Shown in pieces: positions 1-12,732 of a stretch of 64,000 nucleotides of DNA. Each line of letters starts with the position of its first letter. Positions within the stretch are counted from its first letter, which is position 1. The notes beneath the pieces are model-generated. The model was not told where the DNA came from, searched no databases, and was given only the letters and a program-made list of their open reading frames with translations. Both the position numbers and the translations under genes were made by a program. Source of the DNA: Nautilus pompilius. Taxonomy: Eukaryota; Mollusca; Cephalopoda; Nautilida; Nautilidae. Location of the stretch: contig JACATO010002192.1 of assembly GCA_018389105.1 (NCBI GenBank), positions 310,001 to 374,000 on the forward strand, in the 5' to 3' direction.

Positions 1-3000
1 TTGCGAACCCCTAGGGTGAGCTTTGCTCATTCCATTTGGCACCTCATTTGTTACCAAGCTGGTCCCTCTTTTCAAAATTGTTTACTCTTACTATCACACC
101 TCCACACACACTTCTGTTTGCTTGCTGTTCATAAGAACCCTTGTAGCATTATTCCTGGGCTATGAGTTGTAATTTCTGTCCGCTGAGATGCGGACAAAGA
201 GCTTGTTTGTTCTGATAATGGCTGTGCCATCAAAGATACTGCTTGGCCAGGTGTGCCATCAATATGAATGAGCAGATCTTTTTAGTTAGCGATATCTTAG
301 CCCTAATAAGAACATTAATCCTTCTCTCAACGGAGGGGTCACCATTGCCACCTATTTCATCGCTTTGAAAAGGTCAAGTGGATTTTTGTCGGAATATTGA
401 TATGCTCTTTGAATGGAATCCCTTTTTTTTTTCCTTCTTTCACATCAGAATGGCCAACAGATTTTAAAATCTCAGCTTACCTGGGGGCAAGTAAAACTTC
501 AAATTAACTCGCTCACAATGCATGGATGAGCTGAACTCTGGACAGTCTGAGATGACTTTGATAAAATGCTGCATATATTTGCAAATTCTTGATTAGATTT
601 TGACAAACCTTGTCATTTTATTTTAGTCACATGGTACTACTTGAAACGTCTTACCAGACTAGGTAGTGAGAACGAAGCATAACTTATTTTTTATAAACTA
701 CAACACAACCAAAGAAAGTTATTTTTGTGGCATTTCAGGTTTATAGTTGATCATCTTTGTCTCTTGAAGCTTATACATACAGTGTATACTTTCTGCTTTC
801 TTAATGTTAATTAAACATTTGATTTATTAAATATTACAGAAAGAAAACCAAAATGCAATGAAAGAAATTAGAGCTAACACATCTGTGATTCCATTTTTCC
901 AACAAAAGAAAATCTATTATTGTTGTGAGAAGCCATTGAAATACCAAACTTTCTGATAACTTTTTCTTCAAAGGGCTATTTATCGTGTGTGTGTGTGTGT
1001 TCATAAACACTTGCACACACTTGTGGACTCACCAGTAAAGTAATTCTTTAAGTATAAAGGAGAATGTATCAGTGTAAAAAAAAATTTTTTTTCTTCTATA
1101 CATAGGGTTTATAACAGACATATTTTATATACTTGTAAATGGGCTGTTTCATTCTTGAGCCCATAATAATGGCCACCAGTGCATATTTACATGTATGTGT
1201 ATGTATTAATCTTTTAAATCAGTGTAGATTGCCTGTTTATCTAATGATTGACTCGGGTGGGAGGAGAGCTCATTTGTACAACTGTGCATTCCTCTCCTGT
1301 GCTTTGTCAGCTGTTGAGCAGATTTCAGTTGTCATATGTGCAGCTTTCTGCAAAAGACGGGCAGGAAGTGCACTTTTAAGCGAAAGAAATGAGGGACGAT
1401 GACCTTTGTGGTTTTCCTTTGTTTTCAATCAAGATTGCTGCATATGCATGCCTATGCAAGTGAGACTGGATGCGAAAGACAGCGTAGGTATCACAGTGAC
1501 GCAAAGAGCAAACGTTTGTTCGGGGGTGTTGGTGGGGCAGGGGACTGTCAGCCAAATAGCTGCTTGTTGGCTGGTTATCTTCAGTTAAAAGAAAACTCTG
1601 CGGTAGTTTCCAACGGGCAGTGGATGACGGACGGACGGGTGTATATATCTTGGCGCAAATTTCACAACAGTTTTACATCCCGTCCTGGTCCTTGTAGCCC
1701 TAGATTTTCTCATTTGCGCTGATGTCCGACTTATGAATCATTTCCTATTAAGTAAAAAAGGAAGAAAAGAACAAACAAATTATTTGGTAAAATGGAAGTG
1801 AAGATTCCACCTTGTTGGCATACTTGCTTTCATGCTCTGGCAGTTTTAAAAAAAAAAAAAAATTGGCAATGGATGTAAAAACACAATAATGTCAATAGTC
1901 CGATTTTAATTTTATAGGTTTTTCGTAAAAATCATTATGTGCAAACAGCTGAATGCTTCACATTGGTAAAAATAATGGTGAGAGGGAGGAGAACTGAAAA
2001 CAGAAGTTGAACAAGGGAGTGTTCATTATTTAATGTTCTTCATGATGTAAAGTTATTACCTAGCCATTATTTTTCAGAATTTCACAGCTTTTGTTCCTAC
2101 AGAGGAGGATAGCCCGCGTGTTGTGATAGTTAGCTGCACGGAAAATAAGGCCGACGAAACTGAACTTTGCGAGTTGGTGTTTCATTACAAGTCCAGAAAC
2201 CTTGGCTTTTAAAAAGACCCAAATAACCAATCTTTATTCCATTGCATCTCTGCAAAAAAAATTTTTGAGTTATAACAAAATTATCATGGGCCTGTGATTC
2301 TTTAACAAAGTGTACTTTTTAAATTTCTAAGATTGTTATGCTGAGTAACGGTTACCCATGTGTTGTGTACATTTTAAACTTCTTTCCTATCTTCAGAATT
2401 ATTAATAATAGCAAAAATACCAGCGAATGTCATTTAAAAGTTTGCTGGTATTTTTTTAAAAAAAAACTTTTTAGCATGTATATATTTTAAGGAAGAAAAG
2501 TAAAAACTCAGATTTTGAAGGCACCAGTGCTGTGTATTATCTTCTTCTTCTTCTAAAAATGTTTTATGATTTAGGAATTGCTCCAGTTTTATATCTGACC
2601 TCCTTGTAGCAGTAAAGTGTTTGTCTTATTAAAGAGGCCTTGGTTAAATGGAATTTTTTTCTTTAATCCACAAGCATTTGTTTGACAGAATCCATTGTTT
2701 CCAAAGTCTGTTGAATTGGGTCTGTTAAATTGACGTTTTACTGTGTGTGTATTGTTTACTGCAATTAGAACAATTGTTCCCAGCAGATAAATTGAGCCAA
2801 GTTGAGAATTAATTAATTTTTTTTAAAATTACTCTGAGAAAAGGATGTGATACTGTTGTAAAGGTTAGATTTCACTGTTAATAGGCTCTGCTAAAGCATT
2901 TGCATTATTCATTATGGGTGGGTTGAGAATAATTGAGATCCAGGTGAGTATTGATTATTTTCTTGTTACACCTGTAACCACAGGTTTGGTGTCAGACATG

Positions 3001-5398
3001 TCAAAGGATGTAAAGAATCACTCATCTGTCAAGCTGTTGCAGCATTGGTTGTTATCATTTGTTACCGTATTCTTAAGCCGGTGTCTGCAAGGCGACAGCT
3101 TCTTGATTACCAGTTGAAGGTCTGGCTGGTCTTTGTGTGATCTGAAAGATACCTTTGCTGAAAAGACGAAAACTGATTAGGCGGTGACATGGTGTTGAAA
3201 CTAAGTTATGAAATTTTCAGGAGATTTTGAGTCAGGCATGGAAAGTAGTGCCAAAAGAAAATATGATGATAGTTTGGCTTTAATCATATAGCTTGGTCGT
3301 CCTTTAATAACTTTGGATAGTTTAGTGCCAAGTTTTGCTTAGTCCTTATTCGTGTCAACCAGACTAAAGTGCTCTTTCATCATTAAATAACTTGAAAAAC
3401 TCTTTGTTAATCCCATCTCTATAAAACTGTAATTGGTATAGATGAAAATGTTTTGTTGTATCCGGAAATTGGCTGAGACTCCAAGTTTTCTCAAAGAGTT
3501 AGCCATACTTGTTCAGATATGATGAAAAACCCAGCCCTAGTACTATATTATTTGAAGCTTTTGTGTGTGCGGAAAGGAAAAAGTTTGTTGAAATAGCAAA
3601 ACTTTCCAATGTACCTTAGATGACCTTAGCCAAGATGCTAAACTCAACATTGGCTAATCTCAACTCATACTGTAATCATCATAGGGATGGAAAAACAGAT
3701 AAAAATTAAGGTGAACACTTCATGTACAAAAAATGTAGCCTTTCAGAAGAGTGAAGATGCATTTATTAAGATGATAATAAAATTGGTCCTGAAAATGCTT
3801 GATTATTGTTCATTTTCACCTTGTGGGAACTTTTTAATATTCATCCATTTCCATGCAGAACTGCTTTAGTCATTCCAGTGATGTTTGTTTTGTGACTTCT
3901 GATTGGTCAGACCAATGATCTATTTCCAGCCCTAATTTGTGTCACTGGTTTTAAAATAGGGAGTGTTTTCAGAATTTGTTTTAACTAATTAAACATTTTT
4001 AAAAACTATTCTATAGGCTAAAATATATTGTTACAAAGTGTTGCATTTGGGATGTTTTAATTGTTTTTTTTTATTTGCCTGTTTGAAATAGTAAGCTTAA
4101 TTTTTTCTGTCCTGTTGCTGAAAACAGCTGGTTAAAAATGTCCTAATAATCCTGAAAGATGGTGATTATTATCTAAACTATTATATACTTGTTTTATGTA
4201 GTTGATGTTTTCTTTTACTCATTTCATGCATAAACAAACAGATGCACACACAGACTAACTTGTGGAATTGTACATTTAAAAAACATTTATTTTGTTTTTC
4301 TTCATAGCATGAAAATATAGCCTGCATTTAGTAGTAACCTAATCAAGGTGTACAGTTGGTAGTTTGCTGCGAAAATCAGCCTTATCTTAGTCCTAGAAAT
4401 TTGTGATATTCTGTGATCCAACTGATTGATTGGTTGATTTCATTTCAGTGATAGATTTCAGATTGGCCATTAGAAGTGATCCTCTCTGTATACAGGGTAT
4501 TCCATAATTAGTTGTCGTGAGCATATTTTTTTTTTTTAAATTACAAAGTAAAATAAAGAAAACATGGATGCTGAAGCAGAGGTGCAAAATCTGGTGTTCT
4601 GCACTCGCGCATTGTTGTAACCATTTTCAAACTGAAACTGTGGCATAGGGGTTCAGCGGTTTAGAGAAACTCTTTGTTGTAGGCCCCGAGGGACCCCACT
4701 CTTTGAAGATTTTAGGGAAACACCCCATTCTTGATAATCTCCTCAACAGAGACATTGTGAATAGCATAGGGACAACTGACTTGTGAACCACCCTGTATAT
4801 GAGGGAGAGTTTAAATGACCGTTTCTCCTAAAACCAAAAGTATTGAAAAAAAAAATTGGTGCCTAAAACAGAATGTGAAACAAATATCTGAGAGTTAGGA
4901 GTAATGTAAACAGATGTAGAAAAATGTAACGAGTATTTTGGATCACGTGTTGTTTAAATTCTTGGATATTTTGCACACTTTGTTGTATGTTGTACTTGTA
5001 TATATAGTTTTAAGGGATCTGATTAATTTGCCATTCGTGAAGTGTGGCTTTTCATCCCTTTGCTGTCATTTATGCTTGGTAAACCCCTAACAGCCATGTG
5101 GTTCACGTGTTTCTCACCAATTGATTAAATGAATTAGTGTTAATAAACTAGTTACATGTCTTGCTGGCCAAAGAACTCTCTTGCTCAGCTAGTTTGCAGG
5201 AAATGCAAGAATGAAACACTGGGCTGTTTCAGTTATCTCATTCATTAACTATATTAATGCAAGAATGTTGGAGATATTGCTGAGGTGCTGCTTACACGGG
5301 CCACTTAAATTAAAGGAAGCTGTTTTTTTGCTTTAAAGCCCTAATTTCAAAAAAGGGAGAACGTTGGTATAATTATTTCTGTTTGTATACAATTCCAG
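1..5398 (+). other. STX8: STX8 intron, 3' part (upstream exons outside window)
   Basis: This is intronic sequence before the first visible syntaxin-8 exon. It is AT-rich with poly-A and poly-T runs and holds no open frame I recognise as a gene. Two blocks, about 1-420 and 1139-1730, have balanced base composition, few homopolymers and short inverted repeats, and look like candidate regulatory DNA. A perfect 7-bp hairpin lies at 177-196 and a 12-bp inverted repeat at 2413-2455. A mariner-type MITE occupies about 4491-4798. The stretches 421-1138 and 1731-4488 show nothing else identifiable. The intron ends in an acceptor AG at 5397-5398. Confidence 0.7.
4491..4798. mobile_element. Mariner-type MITE with TA target site
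   Basis: A roughly 308-bp non-coding element is bounded by imperfect terminal inverted repeats. The left end reads TACAGGGTATTCCATAA and the right end, reverse-complemented, reads TACAGGGTGGTTCACAA. Each end is flanked by TA (4489-4490 and 4799-4800), the target duplication expected of Tc1/mariner transposition. The interior has no transposase frame, so this is a non-autonomous copy. The ends share a perfect 8-bp core and then diverge, which suggests an old insertion. Confidence 0.6.
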
Positions 5399-5526
5399 GT
5401 ACAGCCACCTTGCTGGTTCATCTGCACAAGTGGATGGCAGTCCCTGGATGCTGAATGATGACCCTGAAGAGTTTGTGGGGATGGACAATGGGAATGTCCG
5501 ATCGCACCAGCAGCAGATCATTCAAG
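5399..5526 (+). CDS. STX8: Syntaxin-8 internal exon: linker before the SNARE helix
   Basis: This 128-bp coding exon is the first visible exon of syntaxin-8, a Qc-SNARE that works in fusion of early and late endosomes (in vertebrates with syntaxin-7, VTI1B and VAMP8). It runs from acceptor AG at 5397-5398 to donor GT at 5527-5528 (GTGAGG). Its first base completes a codon and its last base starts one. It translates as YSHLAGSSAQ... through PWMLNDDPEE to HQQQIIQ. The Pro-Trp-hydrophobic-Leu start, the Pro-Glu-Glu step and the Gln-run before Ile-Ile-Gln match the family linker between the Habc bundle and the SNARE motif. The last G joins AG of the next exon to give Glu, restoring the IIQEQD hallmark. 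The segment before PWML is low in family similarity. Upstream exons are outside the window. Confidence 0.88.
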
Positions 5527-8500
5527 GTGAGGCGGTGCTTCCATAACTGGTGCCGATATTTCAGGGATTTAAAAAATGTCATCCCCTCCCCTCATTAGGG
5601 TTTACGATGATAAGTACTATAGTTTCAATCCTAAGTCTAATGTTTTACCACACTTGATTCAAAATAAAGGATGTTAAATTATCTGGCACAAGTACATTGC
5701 AGAGGAGCATGTGATTACATTTTTAAAAATTACTTGTTTGAAGCAGTTCAATATGTTAGTTTTTTTTTGTTTCCTGGGTATCTTGAATACTCAACCAATC
5801 CATAGTTGGGTATCTCAGATGGATAGTCTCTAGCAAGTTCACATCAGCTGACTGTTGGGCTTAAATGGTAATTTTGATGCCATTCCTAAAGTCTGTACAG
5901 CAGTTTGGTCATATCTAATTTGTTCTTCAAGGTTCCTCAAAGTTCATACAACTTAAACAGATACTACTATTCAGGAGTACAGCATTAAAATTACTGATTA
6001 GAAGTTATTCAAGGTAAATAGTATTTAGTTTACTATTTTTTCTCTTAGCAAGGCCACTGTAGCAGTGATGTCAGGATCCATACGCATGTTATATGTGGAA
6101 CCACGAAAAATCACACCAAAATGGTGTACATATGCATTTTATTGGGAGGCTTCACAGAAGTAAATTAGAACAGAAAATGTAGTAAATTGCTTTAGTTTAT
6201 TGACATTTTGGCATTCTTTTAACAGACCTTTCAGTTTGAAAAAATATTTAGTAGTTAACCTGTGTCTTTGTGCACTTTTATTTCTAAGATTATGATTAGT
6301 TCCTTACAAATCAATAATTTACTTAGATTCTATTAGTAAGAAGTGGAGTTTTGGTTTGGGTGGGGGCAGAGGAAACTGTCAGCAAAGTTAAGATCTAAGC
6401 AATTATTGCGTGAATATCAGTGTGAATGTTATTTCTCTATGCTACTTTAAACGATCCATGTTTTTAGAAAAAAAAAACTTTAACCTTTATGCCAATGTGT
6501 ACTCTGGATTCCCTGAAATACTGTTTATTTCAGAGCTGCAGTTTTTCTTTTGTTTGAAAAATGACTGATTTTGTTAGCTATTATGCCTTAGTTAACTAAC
6601 TGCTCTTTATGGTTTACTACTTGAAGTTTGAAGAATTTCCTGCTGATTGGTTTAAGTTTTTAGTCTTTACTGTTTGCAGCAGAACAGAGATGCAAGAGTT
6701 TTGTGTTACTATTGTCAGCTGGAATAAAATAAACTGGTTATTGATTGCTTTGTTCGTTACCATAGTTGCACACTTGAGACTCATATAAAGTAAGTTTGAT
6801 TTATGATTTATGGGCTAGCGAGTTATTGCATATTTTAATTAAATACCAATCCAGTTTTGCTTCATGAGAGAGAGCGAGAGAAAATTGCTCTGGTGTACCA
6901 CTACTGTTGTTATCACTGAGATTTTCCTTTTAATACTATGATTATCACTTTTCTTCTGCCAAATGGTATTAATGTGTAATTTAAAAAGATTTTGGCTCGG
7001 TTGTTTGCTGAAGGCAATGTGGTTATAGTGTGTTTGCGTGAGATGATGATCAGACCTACTAGGAGATGGCAAGCAGTGGAGAGAATTACATGGAATATGG
7101 CAACAGTGATGGATGGATGTTCCTCAATTCTGATTTGCACAACAACAAAAAGATAACAGCCAAACTTACTGTGTCGTGAAGGATACCATAAATTGAATTG
7201 TAATAGGGTTATTAAAATAGCTGAGGGTAGAACGAGACATAAAATCTGGAACATAAAATAAAGTAAAAGATTTGTTGATGTGGCATGAGAAATTTGATGA
7301 GTGGTAATAATTTTTGCATGCGTAAAATCCTCTTTAATTGAGGGTGAAGTGACACAATTTATGCCAAAGGGGAAGGATTCTTTTGTCCAGAAATTAGTTT
7401 CCCTTTCACACATGCATAATGTATCCTGTCAAAGAAAGTCGCTCAAACTGGCATTTTCATGATTTTGGATACAATCTGCTGATTGTTAGTACCATACAAT
7501 GGTTCCAATGATACATTTGAAATCTTGGGCTGAGTTGTTTATGAAACAAGTATATCATGAAGAATCATTGATGGAAAGGCAGGAATTGCTGCTTCATTTT
7601 CATTCTTCATTGCTAATCATTGTTTGTTTGCTTTTCTCCTGTTAAATTAAAGGGTGAACTTATCCTGAGTTGAGTTAAAGACATTCACATTCTTGCTAGC
7701 TAATTTATTCATAATACATGACAACTGTATTACTATTAGGAAAGTGTATTTACATACCTGACTTAAAGGAGAAATATAGCAAGCTGGTTATAAAATGGAG
7801 TTAAATTATTCTAAAACTGCAGTGTTTTGCAATAACTTATCTGCATCATTTATTTTGGTTAATTGAAACTTTAAATGCTTTTCAAATGTGTATGGGCAAT
7901 GCTAAAGCTCTCCTGTCTAGTAGGCTGCAAACAATTTTATGTGCATTCATTGTCTAATAGGGGGTTTGTGCGTATTATATATATATACTTGATTGAGAAT
8001 TCTGTAAGAATTTTCCAATTATTGGAAGGCAATTACATTAAAAACAGGAAATTACTTTCATATCTACAACTGATGTTCTGTTAAGTGGAGTTTATTTGCA
8101 TCTATTTCCAAGGCATTTCATATTTGGTCAACTTACAGTTAATTTCACTTGAGTATACTCCCTATATTTGCATCCATGACTCATTAGGAGCATCCGTTAT
8201 TGTTTTGAATTATTGATTACTTTGATGGGAAAAAATTAAAGGACTATTTTGGATAAAACACAAATGATTTTACAAAGGAAATCCTTTCCTAGTTTCACTT
8301 TTCTTGCTTAGCTAACTAATGTATTATTATGATAATATCTGGTCTCATAAATATTCAGCATGTACAAACTAGTGGCTTGTTCACAAGAGAGAAATTAATA
8401 AGAGTTGGCTCTGTTATTATCTTCCACTATCCTGAATAAAAGGTTGCTTCCCTACTTCACTGTCAGTTTTAAAAAAAAAACTCCCTTTCTTTCCTACCTC

Positions 8501-11500
8501 CTCTGTTTATACAAGTGATGATGGTCTTGTACATTAAAGAACCAAAGGACCCATCTGTATATTCCATTTACATGACATTTGCTGTCTTTCATATTTAATA
8601 CCATGTAAACACCATGTAAAGACAGCGTTTTTCGTTCTTTATGAAAGTCATTAAAAATGGAGTAAAGAGGGTGCTTTGTCCCATGCTGCCACCAGTATCC
8701 AGTCTTGTAGTTAAGGTAAACATTCACCCTGGATGAGTCTACAACCCTCTCTTCAGCAGTGGTAATGGTGCTCTATTCAGGCCACTCTAGTACATGGGTA
8801 TGTAGCAAAACACGAATCATATACAAAGATTTCTATAAGAAAAGGAAAACTAATTCAGCCAAAGTAGTCTGTCTTATTTCTGATTGCCCTCAGACCATTT
8901 TGTCTGTTTTGTCTTTTATAGCAGAAGGTTATGGTCGGTAACAAACATTCATGTGTTTTTCTTAGAGCGTGCTTTGTCACATTGTGAAGGCAGCATAGAA
9001 GTGGTAAATGAAAACTGGCGTATTTTATTAGTCTAGCGTGAACATACACAAACAAGCGCCCTGTCTATAGTTATAGTAGGTGATCAGATGACATGTTCTC
9101 TCGCCAACAAAGCCATTGAACATTGCACCTTCTTTCCTTTTTAATGTCGTTAAAACAAAAGCTTTTGTCTATCAGTTTGGGGGTATCCAGGATCAGAATA
9201 TGAAATGCAAATGTTTTAGTTACTGAATGGCATGAAAAAAAAATAAATAAAATATATTGTTAGTCTGTCTGACTGAGTCTCGTATCCAACCCATACAGCC
9301 TCAATTTGGCTGATCTACAGTGGTCACCAAAATTATTTCAATGACAAAAATAATTCCAATTGATTTCAGGCGGTTTATTTTTTAATGTAATTATGCTTGT
9401 GACTAATAAGGTTTATGAATCTGATTTATCTGTGATTGGTCATTTAAGGGTTTTCTGTTGTTGTTGTTGTTGTTGAAACAGTAGTCTTTGGTCAAAACAA
9501 TATAGTATTGCAAGTGTGCATGTTACAGCTGCATCTACACAATGATTAATTGGCTTCATCATGTTACAGATGGACTTCTGTACTGTAACATGCAGTAAGT
9601 GGTCACTGTTTTGCTTGAACATATAGGTGATGCGGTAGTCCTGGTAACCATTATCTGTGCCATCCTAATGACTGCTGCTGCTGTTCATTTGATTTAAATG
9701 ACCCACACAGCCCCCCATTGCCCTTGGTAATTAACAGATGATTTTCAGGGATTCCTTGCATCTTCTTTTTTTTTTTTTATAATGGTATTTACAAAGCTTC
9801 AGCAGAGGAATTCGGAAAAAAAAAAATTATTTCACAACGCTTTTAACATTTTTCTATAATTAATGTTTATTTTAGGAAATTTTATTTGTTTTCTGATGGG
9901 TTTAGGATTGGAATTAATCCGCTGCAAACACACGAGGCATGGACCTTTGCTCGTGTTCTCTTCCTTCTCTGCTTTGGAGAAGAAAAAACTTCTCCCGTAG
10001 TTGTAAATGTGATAACTTTTTATTTATTTTTTTTTCAATTGACCGTGAACTTGTTTTTTTTAAATAATTACTTTGCCTTGATTAGCATTTTCACTTTCTT
10101 TGTCTTGGCAGGCAGTGTTTGATCTCAGTCCTCTGATATTTTCCCTCATCAATTAAGGAACACTGGACACCCCCCCCCCTATTTATTAATTTACAGCAAT
10201 TAGCAGATTTGCTTTATGTTTGTGGCAGGAATGGCCAATCAATCCAGGGACGGGATTGGTCGACAGCATGATTAGCCGGATACCACAATTAAAATGGTTG
10301 CTTTACTCCTTTTGCTGAGCTTTAATTGCGTTGTGTTCTGTAGCAGTAGATTGGAAGTACAAACACAAATAAAGACACCTGGAGGACGTCTAAGTAATTA
10401 TCCTTCTTGAAATCAGAGCATCTATCCAAGAAGCGGGTAATCAGGCAGATGCTAGCAGAATTTACATGGTAATGATTTCCAGGCTTATAAAAGTAGTTAA
10501 AAGTAGCTAAAGAAAACAATACTAAAGACTATGATGATAGTCATAAGAAGAAGAATAGAGTAACAACCGGGAACACACGTTTTTTTTTTTAATTTTTAAA
10601 ATTTATTGGTAATAACAGTATATTATTTTTGATGTTAGATTAATAGTAAAAATATTGCTAAAAATGGTTAACAAAATTGAAATAGTTCTCTGAAATTAAG
10701 AAAAATGATATCTTCAAGATAATTAACTCTCTCTCCATGCCCACAATTTAAATTTAAACTGTTAAAGTAATTTTCTAATGAAGTCTACCTTTTTAAATAT
10801 CATGTTACTGTTACCTCATTTTTTTCTCTATTTTTTAAAATTCTTAATTTGTAATCAGCTAGAAATCAGATTTCCTTCTCGAGCAAATACATGGATTACA
10901 GAAATGCTCAGTTAGAAAACAATATTTCTTTCACACAAGCATTTTGATTAAAAGCTCTGTTGAGATATAAAACAAAACAAATTCATAACTAAATTTGTGT
11001 TGATTATTTTGGCTGTATTGGTTGTACACTATTGGTGGGCACTTCAATTATAAATATATTTGTCCTGCATCAAGTTTTGCATAATATTAGTCAGTCCCAA
11101 CTGATGAGGTGCTCATTTGTGCATAGCAAATCTAAGGTGAAGTCATGTGACCAATTAGCTGAAGGAATTTATGCAACAGGTCTTCATCTAGGCATTTTTT
11201 GACAGAGGTGTGTCGAAGCCAGTGGAAATAATCTTCAAATATTATTCTTACAATTTTAGTGTATAAGTGGTCATCTTGCAAGAATAGCAACAAAATTCTA
11301 AAGTATTGCTAGCCTTTTATGCGAGTTAAAACAATATCACAAATGTGAAAGCACATTTGGAATATGCAGTCTGTGCTTGGTGTTCTCATCTTTAAGGCAT
11401 GTCTTGCCAGAATGATTTGAGGAATGAAGGACGAGATTCAATTTGTACATTAAAATTTTTTTAAGATGTGGGATGAGTAAAAAAAAAAAATCACTGTTAT

Positions 11501-11970
11501 TTTGGGCTCTAGGCAACAATGGATCATGGTTAAAGTTTGTATAACGATCATTGTAAACTTGGAATCTGATTTTTGTAATTATTCAATGTTGCACCATCAG
11601 TTAGATTGAAAGGACATGGGATCTTTATAAATTGAAAGACTTTCTCCTCTTCCTTTGATGGCTCCTTGCCTCCTGTAATAATTAAAATAGTGATGTGATA
11701 AGCAGCATATGGTGGTACTTTTCAACAACTTAAAAATAATCTACTTATTTATTTGTTGTTGTTGTTGTTGTTTTTAAAAGTGCAATTTTTTAAGTGATCT
11801 CTTTGCTGATTTTTTCTGTTTGATGCTGGCTCGCTCTCTCTCCCTTTATTGCACTAAAAACAATGAAAAATCACAAAGGTGTAGTAGTTACATAAATTGC
11901 CATTGTTTGGCTAGAATGGAACCATGGCTTCTTAGATTATTTGATTGCTTACTTAATCATCTATTTTCAG
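5527..11970 (+). other. STX8: STX8 intron of 6,444 bp
   Basis: The intron runs from GTGAGG to ctattttcag. It is largely AT-rich unique sequence with no recognised gene. A Tc1-like terminal repeat starts at 9316. GTT trinucleotide runs lie at about 9458-9475 and 11755-11772. A block at about 9890-10340 is less homopolymer-rich and contains homeobox-type TAAT/AATTA motifs, a TAATCC site, a perfect 7-bp hairpin with an A6 loop (9976-9995) and a C9 tract (10171-10179). A long minus-strand open frame at 6913-7413 resembles no family. The rest shows nothing identifiable. Confidence 0.75.
9316..9345. repeat. Tc1-like terminal inverted repeat, solitary
   Basis: The sequence begins TACAGTGGTCACCAAAATTA, close to the terminal repeats of Tc1-family transposons (a TA target, then CAGTGG, then a C-C-A-A-A-A block). 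No transposase or opposite-facing partner was found nearby. A related 25-bp sequence in the same orientation lies at 15703-15727. This is either a solo end left by internal deletion or the end of a short non-autonomous element with an eroded partner. Confidence 0.4.
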
Positions 11971-12063
11971 AGCAAGACAAAGGACTGGATTCACTGTCCC
12001 ATGTTATTGCTCGGCAGAAGCAGATGGCCATAGATATAGGAGATGAGGTGGATTCTCAAAACA
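11971..12063 (+). CDS. STX8: Syntaxin-8 internal exon: N-terminal half of SNARE motif
   Basis: This 93-bp exon lies between acceptor ctattttcag and donor GTGAGT (12064). It starts and ends in phase 1, so skipping it would keep the frame but remove half the SNARE helix. Joined to the previous exon it reads EQDKGLDSLSHVIARQKQMA and then IDIGDEVDSQN. This is the syntaxin-8 Qc-SNARE N-terminal half: the invariant Glu-Gln-Asp, Gly-Leu-Asp, the Ile-x-Arg-Gln-Lys-Gln-Met run and the Gly-x-Glu-hydrophobic-Asp-x-Gln-Asn centre. The Gln in VDSQN sits where the family has its zero-layer glutamine, so the fusion-critical residue is kept. Heptad hydrophobic positions are intact, and this is the most conserved part of the protein. 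Confidence 0.95.
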
Positions 12064-12690
12064 GTGAGTTTTCTGCTTACATTATGCTATTTAAATAAGT
12101 CAAGAAAAACAGACATTTGGATTTTCCCAGGTTCTTGCATCCTTGAATTTATTTTTACCTGGAGGAGTCGTGAAATATACTCTTGGTTAGGTAAATTTGT
12201 CTGTGCTTGAACTGAGAAGTACAGTTAGTGTGTTAGTTTTGTTGTTGTTTTTTTTTTGATAACCACTAAATAATAAACATTGAAAAGACCTGAATTTAGA
12301 TTGGTTCCCTTTTGTGGTAAAATAATTGATTTTGCAGTGACAGTAGCACTACGCTAAAGCATTTCTGTGGACTGCTGAGGATAGCTAGGTACAGATTGTG
12401 CTTTGTTGGTTATTATTCATTAAAATAGTATTTTGTTGGTGAGGTGCCAAGTGTGAAGTCACTTTAAGCCGTTGTAAGCAAACACGTTTGTAAATATTAA
12501 CACGATAGTATTTGGTCTTAATTTAAACATTCAGCATAGAGGCAGTACCATCTTCCATCATGGCTGGCTTAGTAAAGGACTGGGATAAAGGTAGAAGGAA
12601 GCAGGGGAGTCCGTGGTGGTTTGCTTTTACTTTGTCCAGCCCCAGACATCCTGACCAACAACACTGGTCTGATGTAAATTAGGGAGATGT

Positions 12691-12732
12691 CAAGCTTGCC
12701 TGATTTTGGAAGCTAAATGCAGATTCGGCTAC
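12691..12732 (+). repeat. 5S rRNA-like internal-promoter remnant
   Basis: The stretch reads caagcttgcctgattttgg, then aagctaaatgcagattcggc. It resembles the eukaryotic 5S rRNA internal promoter: the C-G-T-C-T-G-A-T block, the A box GGAAGCTAAGCAG and the intermediate element GGTCGGGC. The 5' end of 5S is not recognisable and the C-box side is weak, so this is not a functional 5S gene. It could be a 5S pseudogene or the head of a SINE3-type retroposon. The similarity was judged by eye over about 40 bases. Confidence 0.4.

Noticed and set aside
6913-7413. Minus-strand open frame of 166 codons in the first complete intron
   Set aside because: Composition is hydrophobic and low in Gly/Asp, with no motif or splice context. 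The plus strand gives no supporting homology. Probably a chance frame.
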